64,000 nt of DNA from Cinclus cinclus (lineage: Eukaryota > Chordata > Aves > Passeriformes > Cinclidae): contig NC_085059.1 in the NCBI RefSeq assembly GCF_963662255.1, positions 4,313,034-4,377,033 of the forward strand. The letters run 5' to 3'. Within the stretch, counting starts at the first letter, position 1, and each line of letters opens with the position of its first letter. The notes under the pieces were generated by a model, which saw only the letters and a list, made by a program, of their open reading frames with translations, was not told the origin of the DNA and ran no database searches. Made by a program: the position numbers and the translations under genes. Of the stretch, positions 33,218 through 44,213 are shown in pieces.

Positions 33218-33742
33218 ATGTTCCTGCTGCCAGTACTCGCTTGTCCCCCGCTCTTCGTTCTCTGTCTTGGTGCTGAGCTGCTCCTGCTGCCGGGACTTTT
33301 CCTGCACTTCTACTGGAGCATCAACACCAACAGCATGAGCACTCCTGTCCCAGTGGAGGTACAGTGCCATCCCAGGGAGGGGGGCAGCCCTGACTGCCAG
33401 GGCAGGCTGCAGCCCTGTGGGGATGGATGCTGGGTAAAGGGACCCCAAGTGACATTGTGCTGTCTCATGCAGACTGCCAGAGACACCATTGAGGATATGG
33501 AGGTGGATGAGCAGGATGACACCGAGCCCATGGAAGTGGATGAACATGATGAGACTGAGCCCATGGAAGTGGATGAGCAGGATGACACCGAGCCCATGGA
33601 AGTGGACGAATATGATGAGACTGAGCCCATGGAAGTGGATGAACAGGATGACACCGAGCCCATGGAAGTGGATGAATATGATGAGACTGAGCCCATGGAC
33701 GTCGATGAGAAGGACAAGGAAGAGCCCGTGATCCTGGCATGA
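33218..33742 (+). CDS. Acidic-repeat protein gene, copy 6 (174 aa)
   Basis: Predicted intron 33359-33472. The only amino-acid change seen in any repeat block is here: one MEVDEYDETEP is MEVDEHDETEP. Inside the putative intron TGGGTAAAGGG replaces TGGGGACAGGG, creating a second donor-like GTAAAG. The protein also has STPVPVE where others have SAPVPVE. Poly(A) signal 34289-34294. Confidence 0.65.
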   Translation: MFLLPVLACPPLFVLCLGAELLLLPGLFLHFYWSINTNSMSTPVPVEVQCHPREGGSPDCQGRLQPCGDGCWVKGPQVTLCCLMQTARDTIEDMEVDEQDDTEPMEVDEHDETEPMEVDEQDDTEPMEVDEYDETEPMEVDEQDDTEPMEVDEYDETEPMDVDEKDKEEPVILA

Positions 33743-33869
33743 GGATGGAGCCCCAGGAGCAGGACAACCTGATGCTCCCCTGCCCTGCCCACAGGCAGTG
33801 CCCAGCCTGGGGCGGGGCTGGCTGGCTCTCCTCAGGGACATGGTACTCAAGGAAGTCCTGCTCTGCTGC

Positions 33870-34033
33870 TTCCTTCCTTCCTTCCTTCCTTCCTTCCTTC
33901 CTTCCTTCCTTCCTTCCTTCCTTCCTTCCTTTCATCATTCCTTCCTTCCTTCCTTCCTTCCTTCCTCCCTTCCTCCCTTCCTCCCTTCCTCCCTTCCTCC
34001 CTTCCTCCCTCCCTCCCTCCCTCCCTCCCTTCC
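33870..34033. repeat. TTCC/TTCCC microsatellite in the 3' UTR, unit 6 left
   Basis: About 164 bp of TTCC followed by regular TTCCTCCC blocks, interrupted once by TTTCATCATTCC. An expansion independent of those in units 2 and 3. Confidence 0.95.
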
Positions 34034-34557
34034 AGACTGACAGGTATAATGGGCATCGATAGGGCCCCGCTGTAAATATGTTCAGCATGTTCGAGGCTTT
34101 TTTTATAGGAACAATTTCAAGATTGTTAGCCTAAAGGTCCCAGAATGTTAATCTATAGCTTCTAGATTTTTACAGTATAAGTCCCAGATTGTTAACAGTA
34201 TAGTCTTCCTTGTAAATATGTTCTAGACACTGTTGTTGTTGTTGTTAGAAGTAAATATGTTCTTCAAATGTTTGGCTGAACTTTGTTCAATAAATACTAT
34301 TTCTTATTAAAACCTCGCTTCTCTTTGCAATTCCTTTGGGCGACGTTTGCACAGTGCTGGTTTCCACTTGCTCATGGTTCCTGGGGCTGCAGGTCCCTGG
34401 GGGTGCTGGCACAGCCAGCCCTGGCTGGGGCTCCCCGTGCAGGGGGGTCCCACTGAGCCAGCACTGCTGTTCCTGGGGCACAGCAGTGTCCCCAAGGGCA
34501 AAGCTCTCACCAGCAGAGAGGGAGCTCTGACAGCAGCAGGCCCTGCAGCAACGCCGC

Positions 34558-35180
34558 TGTGGGAATCGAGCTGGCTGACATCCAAAGCCAGACCAGTGTT
34601 TTTGATGCGTTGCCCCTTGGCCCCAGACCTTGGAGGGCATTTGTTTAAGTTTATAACAGTTCCTAGGAAAGTTGTCAAAGGTTTTAAAACTGTTCCTGGT
34701 CAAGCTTTATAATCCTCATTTCCCATTCATTGCCTCTATTCCCCGTTATGTCATCCCTTTTCTCTTCCCAGTTCTGGAAAGTTCTTGTATCCTTGTATCC
34801 CCATTGGTTTATGTTCACCGCATTGTTCGACCCATCCTACCTTACTGGTTACTGCCCCATATTACTCCTCCCTTGCACCACTTTTCCCTTTACCCATTGG
34901 ATTATCATCCTGGACCCACCTCTCATCATCCCTTATAAATACCATGGATTTTCCCTCAGCCTTGTCTTCTACCCTTTGCTCTTATAGTGTGTGCACGTGT
35001 TTTGGGCCTTGTCCCGCATTTTCTTTTATGATTATTAAAGTCTTTAGTTGCAGAGTTGTGGTGTGGACCCGTTCCACATTTTGCCACCTTGGCCCTGATA
35101 TCAGGGGAACTTTAGAGGTTGGTCGGGGAGACTGCCCTCGAGTCTCGCGCCTTAAGTATTGAAAAACAAAAACCCCGACA
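34558..35180 (+). repeat. ERV2 5' LTR (623 bp)
   Basis: Starts TGTGGGAATC and ends CCCCGACA. TATAAATA at 34935-34942 is the likely viral TATA box and ATTAAA at 35034-35039 a likely poly(A) signal. Confidence 0.93.
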
Positions 35181-35182
35181 GG

Positions 35183-35200
35183 TGGCCCCTGAACAGGGAC
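35183..35200 (+). other. ERV2 primer-binding site
   Basis: TGGCCCCTGAACAGGGAC, two bases after the LTR. It resembles a lysine tRNA (UUU) primer site with a couple of mismatches. The leader from 35201 to 35475 has no gene. Confidence 0.7.
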
Positions 35201-35475
35201 CCTGATATTCAGGGCACCTTGTTGCAGAGGTAGGACTGTGTCCCCCGGAGTGTGGCTGCGCCGGGGCCCGGCGGAGTTGTCGGCGAAGAGGGACCTCGTC
35301 TGGACACCCGGGGAGCCAGCGAGGGACGTCAACAGAAGCACCTGCAGAATACAGGTGTGTTTGGGGACACCCGACATAATATAGCCCTCTTCGCTGCCCT
35401 GTTTTAAAATACGGGTCCTAGTCTTGGCTAGGGGCGTCTCGGCAGCTAGATCCCCTAAGGAGGATTCGAAGGAAG

Positions 35476-37440
35476 ATGGTTGGACAAATGTCAAGCGTAG
35501 AGAGGAACGTATATGGACGTTTTAAGTTAATTCTTTTAAGTACCACTAAGGACTTTTCAAAAAAAGAACTGAAAAAATTTGTAAAGTGGGTTTGTAAAAA
35601 CTTCCCCAACACCCCGAGTGAAGAAATGATGAATACTGCCTTTTGGGACTCGGTGGGGAACAAAATTTATCACTTGTCTGGAAAATGGGACCCCGAGGCA
35701 CCCTGCATGCTCCCTCTTTTCCACCTTATCCTGGAAACCCTGCACCAATCCCAGCTTCGATTACCCAGCTCGTCGGTTCCTCCTAACCCTTCTCCAAAGC
35801 AGCCTGTTCTCTCCCTGTCTCCTGTGACTGACCCTCCAGCTGAGATCCCCGATGGCAGCGCGCGGGCCGTCGTGGATCTCCCCCCTTCCATCCCTCTGGT
35901 GTCCTCATGTGTTCGTCCCGCTCACCCTCCTAACGACAGCTCTTGCCCCATCGGCTGCCCTGCCACAAACGGGGGCCATTTTGGAATTACCACTAACACC
36001 TTCTGTCAAAGTCTGCGTTCCTCGGCTATTCCCGCCTCTAGCTCTGCCTTCCAGCCCGCCCTCGCTCCCTCACGGCCCGCCCACCACCCTCAGGGGCCGC
36101 CCACTCCTGCCCCTGCCGGAACTGGCGCTGAGTGCTCCTCCTCCCGGAAGGAGACCGGAACTGCCCTTCAGGCACTTCCGGAAGAGCCTGCCTCCAAAAT
36201 GGCTGCGCCCATAGCTGAAGCTTGCAAATCTTACCGGCAGCTTAACACTAATGTAAATGTTATTGCTCCACTTTGTTCATCTTCCTCCGGAGAGAACTCG
36301 AGCTCTAGTGACTCTGAGGAGTCTTCACCTTGCCCTCTAACCCCTAATAACCCTTGGGAGAGGATCCGGAAAGCTGCTATAAAAGAAGGAAACTGGCAGA
36401 TAGCAGCTAAGTTCAATGCATTCCCAGTGAGGTACCACAGGGGGAGGGGAGGTGCACCAAGATGGGAGCCTATGACATATGGGGAAGTAAAAGAACTGTG
36501 TCGGGCAGCCAAGGACCATGGGAGGGGATGCCCATATTTTAATAATCTTGTTCGGGCCACCTTCACAGCACATGTACTGACCCCCCATGACTTAAAATAT
36601 ATAATGACTATGTTGTTGTCTCCCCCTGAGTATACCTTGTGGGAAGGGGGATGGAAACGCATGCTCCAAGGATTCCTGACTGACTGCGTGAACGATCCAG
36701 CCAGAGCAGCATTAACAATGGACCACCTAGCCGGGGAAGGACAATTTACCCAACCTGAGGAGCAAGCTGCAGCAGCCCCCAGGCAAGTACTTGATGAAAT
36801 TAAAACTCTTGCTAGGAAGGCACTAGTCCACGTGCCAGATGGCAGCACACCTAACTTGGAGTACACTAATATTAAGCAAGAGCCCGGAGAAACATACATG
36901 AAATTTATTGACAGGTTAAAATAAGCATTGGAAAAACAGGTTCCTGATGACAAAACCAGGAATACATTGTTAGAGACATTGGCGGTAGCTAATGCTGACT
37001 CTGAATATCGGAAGGTACTGCGCGCTCTGCCACGAGAACCCCCACCGATGCTCCTCCAGATGATCGAGGCATGTAACCGTCTCGGGACGGTGGAGCATGT
37101 GGCAGCAGTACAAGCCCAGGCCATCGGACAGGGAGTTGCAAGAGCACTGGTTGCTGCACATTTTCCTTTGAAGTCGCCCCAAACGCAGTGCCAGTCTACA
37201 TGTTTTCAGTGTGGCCAGCAAGGACACTTGCGAAAAGACTGTCCACAAAGGAAAGGGAGGTACCCAGTTGTTAGTAAAAATCAACCTCAGGCTAAACAGT
37301 TTTCCTTTAAAAGTAATTTTCCTAGGCAGCCGTCAAAAAACTTCCATCAGAGCGCAAGTCGGCCTTGCGCTATGACAAGAAATCCACAAGCCGAAGATAC
37401 TGATGGCTGCGGAGAATCAGAACATTCTAACCACCACTAC
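35476..37440 (+). pseudogene. gag: ERV2 gag, interrupted by one stop codon
   Basis: The frame opens at ATG 35476 with a matrix-like domain (residues 1-90), then a long proline- and serine-rich stretch, then capsid from about residue 290. A major-homology-like segment (EPGETYMKFIDRLK) ends at 36921 and is followed at once by TAA at 36922-36924. The same frame reopens and runs through a CCHC knuckle, CFQCGQQGHLRKDC, at 37201-37242. Apart from the stop the frame is open throughout. The 3' end of gag is set approximately, because the protease region continues in the same frame without a stop. Confidence 0.88.
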
Positions 37441-38154
37441 AGGCCCTGTGGCTCCGAACTCCAGCAGCTCATCTCAGGACTACCAGCAACAATTCCACCA
37501 GGTGCCCGGCTGGAGTTGGTGAGTGCTAAACCTGTAGTGCTGACTGACTGTTCCACACATTCAGTTTCAACAGGACAACTTGGGCTTGAAGATCGGCCCC
37601 ACCAAGTGTTAATTTTAGGCAATTGTAGATCAAAGACTGAGGGCTTTTTTGTCCTTCCTTCCGTATTGTCTGTTACATCTTCCCAGGAAATGACTGTTTT
37701 AGCCCTAAGCCCTGACCCTCCTTGCTTTATTCCCGAAGGACTGCCTATAGCCCAAGCGATTATGTTGCCAGATGAAACGGAGGAAGAGGATTCAGAATCC
37801 TTTGTCATGTGGACCCAGGTTATAAGTAAGGACAGGCCTAAAATAACCTGTATCCTAGAGGCTAATGGACAGAGGGTAACTCTTAAGGGAACTGTTGACA
37901 CTGGATCGGACGTTACTGTAATTTCTACCTCAAGATGGCCCTCAGGGTGGGCACTTACACCAGCTTCTGGAGTCCTTATGGGGATTGGAGGGGAAAGCAC
38001 TGGTCTGAAAAGCATGAATTTGATCAAGATAGAGGGACCTAAGGGTCGTGTTGCCACCACCAGACCCTTCATAGTGAAAACACGAACGCCTGTCGTCCTG
38101 TGGGGAAGGGATATTTTGACTGAATGGGGAGCGCGTTTGGAAATGGATTTTTAA
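37441..38154 (+). pseudogene. pro: ERV2 dUTPase-like region and protease
   Basis: Continuous in frame with the nucleocapsid part of gag. A dUTPase-like stretch (PATIPPGARLELV near 37490, then GLPIAQAIML) is followed by the aspartic protease, with active-site DTGSDVTV starting at 37897 and a C-terminal WGRDILTEWG segment. The stop overlaps the pol frame. No break lies within this portion, but expression would depend on gag, which is interrupted. Confidence 0.8.
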
Positions 38155-40819
38155 TTGGGGTCATTGAAGAGCGTGGCACCTTGAAAATAACTTGGAAAGA
38201 TAATACCCCTATCTGGGTAGATCAATGGCCCCTAAATGAGAAAAAACTAGCCGCGCTGCAATCCCTGATGTCACAACAACTTCAAAAAGGACACATAACA
38301 TTCACCACCAGCCCCTGGAACACCCCCATTTTTGTCATCCAAAAACCACGCAGTGACAAATGGCGACTCCTCCATGATCTCCGGAAAATAAATGAGGTCA
38401 TAGAGGACATGGGTGCACTTCAACCAGGTCTTCCTTCTCCGGCTATGATCCCTAAAGACTGCTACCTAACAATTATTGACCTTAAAGACTGTTTCTTTGA
38501 CATTCCATTACACCCTGATGATGCTCCATGTTTTGCCTTTTCCATCCCATCAATCAACAGGGAAGCACCCCTTCAGCGATTCCATTGGGTGGTCTTACCT
38601 CAAGGAATGAAAAACAGTCCAACAATATGTCAGTGGTTTGTGGCTAAGATACTAACCCCTGTTTGTAAAGTTCATCCACAGGTGTTGATACTTCACTATA
38701 TGGATGATATCCTGTTAGCTGCCAAAGATACTGTCACACTGGACACTGCAGTGAAGGATACCATCTCAGCAGTCCAAAAAGCTGGATTAACTGTTTCAGA
38801 AGAAAAGGTGCAGCAAATGCAGCCTTGGATGTATTTGGGTTATAAAATTTCGTCACGAACTATAAAGCCACAACTGCTCCAGCTGGAAGAGAACCCACAA
38901 ACATTACATGACATGCAGAGGTTGCTTGGTGCTATCACTTGGGTGAGACCCTTATTGGGGATTACAAATCAAGACTTATTTGACATTATTTGACCTCCTG
39001 AAGGGAGATTCGGCCCCAAACTCCCCGAGACACTTGACAGAGGAAGCAAGACACGCCTTGAATAAAGTGTCTTTTGCAATACAAACCCGGCAAGCACACC
39101 GGATGGACCCTATGTTGCCTTTCCTATTAGTGGTTCTGGGGAGGGGTCCTCAACTTCATGCCTGAATTTTTCGGTGGGATCCTGAGTTACCTGGTCCTTT
39201 GTTGATTTTAGAATGGATTTTCCTTTCCCACCAACCCAAAAAGACCATCACTACAAAGCCAGAAATAAGAGCTCAGTTAATTATTAAGGCTAGAAGACGT
39301 TTGCTATCTTTCTCTGGGAGAGACTTTTCGATTATATTTCTGCCTTTGACTTCTTCCTATTTAGATTGGCTCCTGCAACAATCTGAACACCTTCAAATTG
39401 CTCTAATAAATTTCCCTGGACAACTTTCTATCCATTGCCCTAAGCATAGACTTCTAAGTTCTGATTTCAATTTATTTCCTAAACCCTTAAGGAGTGATAA
39501 GCCCCTCAAAGCCCTCACTTTGTTTACAGACGGGTCAGGAAAATCTCATAAATCTGTAATTACATGGGAAAACCCTATGACAGGTGAGTGGCTGTCAGAT
39601 ATTGAAATTGTTGAAGGCTCACCACAGATTGTTGAATTGGCGGCAGTGGTAAGGGCATTTTGCAAATTCACCGGCCCCGTTAATATTGTTACTGACTCAG
39701 CATATGTTGCAGGGATCGTGGAAAGGGCGGAAAATTCGTTACTGAAGGACATTGCAAATGAACGGTTATATTCTTTACTGAAAAATAGAGTTTTTCTTCT
39801 TTCCCAAAGGCAGCACCCTTACTTCATTATGCATATCCGTTCCCACACTACCCTTCCTGGACCCTTGACACAAGGTAACAATCGAGCTGACACACTTGCC
39901 ATGACAGCACAAGTAACATTACCTAACATACCTGAGCAGGCAAAGCTTAGCCATGCATTCTTCCATCAAAATGCTCCAGCTTTGCATAGAATGTTTGATA
40001 TTACCAAGGACCAAGCCAAGGCCATTGTAAACACATGCCCTAGTTGCCAAAAACTTTCCCTACCAGCTATTGGAGCAGCAGTCAACCCTAGGGGACTCCA
40101 TAGTTTACAACTGTGGCAAGCAGATATAACACACTACCCTTCATTTGGTCGTTTCAAATACATCCATCTTTCTATAGATACCTTTTCAGGTGCTATCTTT
40201 GCCTCCGCTCACACCAAAGAAACAGCAGCAGATGCTATGAAACGTTTTCTCCAAGCATTTGCAATCCTTGGTATCCCCCAGGAAATAAAAACTGATAATG
40301 GTCCAGCTTATATTTCACACAAAAATAAAACAATTTTTCAATCAGTGGGGAGTCATCCACACCACTGGCATCCCTCACTCCCCCACGGGTCAGTCAATAG
40401 TTGAAAGAGCCCATGGTTCCCTTAAAAATCTTTTAGATAAACAAAAAGGGGGAATAGAGATCTTATCAAACACAGAAAGGTTAAATAAAGCATTATATGT
40501 CTTTAATTTTTTGAACAATTCGTTTATGGAACCAAACCCTCCAATTATCTGTCATTTTTCTAATACAACACAGGCTCAACTGAAAGAAAGACCACCAGTC
40601 TTGGTAAAAGATGCTGAAACAAATCAAATCTTAGGAGGACCATTCCAACTAATAACTTGGGGGAAGGGATATGCTTGTGTCTCCACAGATAGGGCACCTC
40701 GGTGGATGCCAGCCAAGAACATCAAACCTTACCTACAGCCTTTAAAAGAAGACCTACCAGAGAGTCCCAGTAGTCCAACTCCTAACAACAAGCCTGCAAC
40801 TACTACTCCTTATGACTGA
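38124..40819 (+). pseudogene. pol: ERV2 pol (reverse transcriptase, RNase H, integrase), broken
   Basis: Reverse transcriptase is open to 38993 and keeps YMDD at 38697-38708. A frame shift near 38980 is followed by TGA at 39163-39165, after which the frame reopens. RNase H has FTDGSG at 39523 and TDSAYVAG downstream, with a final NRADTLA. Integrase has a zinc region with CPSC, Asp codons at 40123 and 40294, a frame shift near 40318, then Glu at 40403 and a C-terminal domain to 40819. All recognised catalytic residues remain although the frame is broken three times. Confidence 0.9.
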
Positions 40820-40858
40820 CTATTTCACAGCTCCTCATCGCAAGTCATCGTTGGGACC

Positions 40859-42104
40859 GTGACCTCTGAAAGACTCTCAATCATTGCACTTGTTCTCTTT
40901 AATGTCCTACCCTTTGCCAGCAGCAGAATTGTTCAACAGCCAAAACAGAACATTTGGATTACCCTGGCCAACATAACGCACCAAGAGACGTTAGGTCTAT
41001 CTGTTGCCACCCCCAAACAACCCCTTTTCAACATGCCTGGTAGGTCTACCAGCAGACGAATGCCCAGTAAATAAAAAGACCATCAATGCCATGCGAGGTA
41101 ACAGTCCCAAAAGTAAGTTAAAATACAACCCTGTAGACTTTTGGAACTCATGGGCTCTTGATCTTCCACATGCGCCATTAGAGCCTCAAGAACTGGAACT
41201 ATTTGGCTCAGTTAAAATGGACTACTGCGTCACCTTTCGCTATAAAAAGAGAGTTCAGCTGATAAGGGCTAACGGAGGTAAGCCCCAAATCGTGAAAACA
41301 GATGAACCAGCGTTGTGGGATGTTTCCCCCCACCATCCAGGGTATAAAAATGAGAGCCTATGGTGTAATTATACCTCACGACATCCATCTAAATCAAGTG
41401 ATACTCCTCTGCAGTTACCTCCAGGTACATTTCTTGTTTGTGGGGACAGAGCATGGCCTGCCATTCCGTCTCATATTAAAGGTGGACCATGTAGCCTTGG
41501 TAGGCTTACTTTACTAACTCCCAATGTCACAGCACTAATTGGTAATAGCAAAAAGAGGAAAAAGCGTTTTGCACATCAATTCCAATCTGATTGTAACAGT
41601 AAATTAGAGTTTTGGAATAGAGGACAAAGGATAATCGCCTCTGCTCTTGTACCTTGGGTAGCTGCTGCACAAGCAGTCACCCAGTTGGGAAGATTGGGAT
41701 GTTGGTTAAGTAAACAAACCAACGCAACTTCCGTCGCTCTAAGTGATCTTCTGACAGATGTTGTCAGTATAAGGCATGCAACATTGTAAAACAGAGCTGC
41801 CATAGATTGTTTGCTGTTGGCACAAGGACATGGATGCCAGGACTTTGAAGGCATGTGCTGCATGAACCTTTCTGATCATAGCGAATCTATACACAAAAGT
41901 ATTCAAGCTCTCAAAGATGGAGTCAAAGAGTTACAAATCAAGGATGACACGAACTGGTTTAATGGACTCTTGAAAAGTTGGGGAAACAAAGGGTGGGTGT
42001 TACCTATAATGAAAACTGGGTTACTTCATAATTGTTGTTGTTGTACTGTTAATTGTTCCTTGCTTGTTACAATGTTTTTACAAAGTTCTACAAAAATCAT
42101 TTAG
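40859..42104 (+). pseudogene. env: ERV2 env, broken; alpharetrovirus-type transmembrane subunit
   Basis: Env mediates entry; this one is defective. A signal-peptide-like frame from 40859 is followed by a frame change near 41010. The surface part then runs to a basic furin-type site (KRKKR at 41553-41567) and is short, about 190 residues. A TAA at 41787-41789 interrupts the transmembrane subunit just before its immunosuppressive-like segment. The following CX6CC pattern (GCQDFEGMCC, 41835-41861) and NLSDHSES resemble avian alpharetrovirus envelopes, as does the surface segment CGDRAWPAIPS. A C-terminal hydrophobic segment ends at 42104. Confidence 0.85.
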
Positions 42105-42120
42105 CTCTATTTTTATAGTT

Positions 42121-42137
42121 AAACAGAAAGGGGAAGA
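42121..42137 (+). other. ERV2 polypurine tract
   Basis: AAACAGAAAGGGGAAGA directly precedes the 3' LTR. Confidence 0.85.
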
Positions 42138-42762
42138 TGTGGGAATCGAGCTGGCTGACATCCAAAGCCAGACCAGTGTTTTTGGTGAGTTGCCCCTTGG
42201 CCCCAGACCTTGGAGGGCATTTGTTTAAGTTTATAACAGTTCCTAAGAAATTTGTCAAAGGTTTTAAAACTGTTTATGGTAAAGCTTTATAGCCCTCATT
42301 TCCCATTGGTTACCTCCATTCCCAGTTATGTCATCCCTTTTCTCTCCCCAGTTCTGGAAAGTTCTTGTATCCTTGTACCCCCATTGGTTTATGTTCACCG
42401 CATTGTTCCACCCATCCTACCTTACTGGTTACTGCCCCATATTACTCCTCCCTTGCTCCACTTTTCCCTTTACCCATTGGATTATCATCCTGGACCCACC
42501 TCTCATCATCCCTTATAAATACCCTGGATTTTCCCTCAGCCTTGTCTTCTACCCTTAGCTCTTATAGTGTGTACAGGTGTTTTGGGCCTTCTCCCTCATT
42601 TTCTTTTATGATTATTAAAGTATTTAGTTTCAGAGTTTTGGTGTCGACCCGTTCCTCATTTCGCCACCTTAGCCCTGATATCAGGGGAACTTTAGAGGTT
42701 GGTCGGGTAGACTGCCCTCGAGTCTCGCACCTGAAATATTGAAAAACAAAAAAAACCCGACA
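42138..42762 (+). repeat. ERV2 3' LTR (625 bp)
   Basis: Starts TGTGGGAATC, ends CCCGACA. About 35 substitutions and a short A-tract length change separate it from the 5' LTR. TATA and ATTAAA motifs are retained. Confidence 0.93.
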
Positions 42763-43001
42763 GTTAAGAGCCAACAGGAAGTCACAAAGTTACGGAGTCT
42801 GCTAGATCACCTCCCCAAAAGAAAAAGCTGAAAAAGCTGTGGCTGCTGAGGATGGGGAGGTGAAGCTTGTGTGGCAAGCTCAGAGCATATTCACAGTGAA
42901 TGAAAGGTGGAAGAGGGAGGGTGACTCTTCCTCAGGAAGTCTACTGATGGGACAAGGGGGAATGGGATCAAACGGAAAGAGAGTTGGAAGAGATTTGATG
43001 C

Positions 43002-43195
43002 TGGAAAGAAGTTCTTTAATCTGAGGCTGCTTGTCCCTGACACAGGGAGCTGTGCACATGTGGGTGCCCCATCCCCAGCAACATCCAAGGCCACATTGGA
43101 CAGGGTTGAAGTGCTGGGAGCTTGCTCAGGTTGGAACCAGATGATTTTTAGGGTCTCTTCCAAGCCAAACCACTCAAGGACTTCATGGTTCTATG
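43002..43195 (+). mobile_element. CR1 LINE 3' end, plus strand, right of ERV2
   Basis: Same insertion as at 1890-2083. Confidence 0.8.
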
Positions 43196-43360
43196 GCGTC
43201 CATCTCCAAGAGAGGAGTGGCCCTGAAGCTTCTGTGACATCACAGGGCCCAGAGTGCTGCAGGTGGAAGGTCCAGGGCCTGGAGACCAGCACAACAGACA
43301 GTTCACCTGCTGCCAGCACTCAGTTCTCCCCCACTCTTCGCTCTCTGCCACGGTGCCAAG

Positions 43361-44017
43361 ATGTTCCTGCTGCCAGTACTCGCTTGTCCCCCGCTCTTCG
43401 TTCTCTGCCTTGGTGCTGAGCTGCTCCTGCTGCCGGGACTTTTCCTGCACTTCTACTGCACCATCAACACCAACAGCATGAGCGCTCCTGTCCCAGTGGA
43501 GGTACAGTGCCATCCCAGGGAGGGGGGCAGCCCTGAGTGCCAGGGCAGGCTGCAGCCCTGTGGGGATGGATGCTGGGGACAGGGACTCAAAGTGACATTG
43601 TGCTGTCTCATGCAGACTGCCAGAGACACCATTGAGGATATGGAGGTGGATGAGCAGGATGACACCGAGCCCATGGAAGTGGATGAATATGATGAGACTG
43701 AGCCCATGGAAGTGGATGAGCAGGATGACACCGAGCCCATGGAAGTGGACGAATATGATGAGACTGAGCCCATGGAAGTGGATGAACAGGATGACACCGA
43801 GCCCATGGAAGTGGATGAATATGATGAGACTGAGCCCATGGAAGTGGATGAGCAGGATGACACCGAGCCCATGGAAGTGGACGAATATGATGAGACTGAG
43901 CCCATGGAAGTGGATGAGCAGGATGACACCGAGCCCATGGAAGTGGATGAATATGATGAGACTGAGCCCATGGACGTAGATGAGAAGGACAAGGAAGAGC
44001 CCGTGATCCTGGCATGA
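43361..44017 (+). CDS. Acidic-repeat protein gene, copy 7, expanded (218 aa)
   Basis: Predicted intron 43502-43615. The repeat block (43640-43969) has ten 11-residue repeats instead of six, adding 44 residues and keeping the Q/Y alternation and the frame. FYCT form, as in copies 4 and 8-11. Within the putative intron, GLKVTLCC replaces GPQVTLCC. DVDEKD is encoded with GTA, not GTC. Poly(A) signal 44470-44475. Its promoter-proximal region is intact; the ERV2 3' LTR ends about 600 bp upstream of the ATG. Confidence 0.67.
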   Translation: MFLLPVLACPPLFVLCLGAELLLLPGLFLHFYCTINTNSMSAPVPVEVQCHPREGGSPECQGRLQPCGDGCWGQGLKVTLCCLMQTARDTIEDMEVDEQDDTEPMEVDEYDETEPMEVDEQDDTEPMEVDEYDETEPMEVDEQDDTEPMEVDEYDETEPMEVDEQDDTEPMEVDEYDETEPMEVDEQDDTEPMEVDEYDETEPMDVDEKDKEEPVILA

Positions 44018-44144
44018 GGATGGAGCCCCAGGAGCAGGACAACCTGATGCTCCCCTGCCCTGCCCACAGGCAGTGCCCAGCCTGGGGCGGGGCTGGCTGG
44101 CTCTCCTCAGGGACATGGTACTCAAGGAAGTCCTGCTCTGCTGC

Positions 44145-44213
44145 TTCTTTCCTTCCTTCCTTCCTTCCTTCCTTCCTTCCTTCCTTCCTTCCTTCCTTCC
44201 TTCCCTCCCTCCC
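44145..44213. repeat. TTCC microsatellite in the 3' UTR, copy 7
   Basis: About 69 bp of nearly pure TTCC. Confidence 0.95.

Larger units (their letters stand above)
30970..34557 (+). repeat. Tandem array unit 6, left partial (cut by ERV2)
   Basis: Runs in normal order from unit phase zero through the gene to the outer end of inverted-repeat arm B (34557), where the ERV2 LTR starts. The remaining 1.3 kb of this unit is not present. Confidence 0.93.
34558..42762 (+). mobile_element. ERV2: provirus with gag, pro, pol and env, all broken
   Basis: An 8205-bp provirus with 5' LTR, primer site, gag, dUTPase-like/protease, pol, env, polypurine tract and 3' LTR. The LTRs differ at about 35 of 623 positions. 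No target duplication is visible: the left flank ends CGCCGC and the right flank begins GTTAAG. These flanks correspond to unit phases about 3453 and 1651, so about 2.94 kb of unit sequence is missing across the element. Confidence 0.95.
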
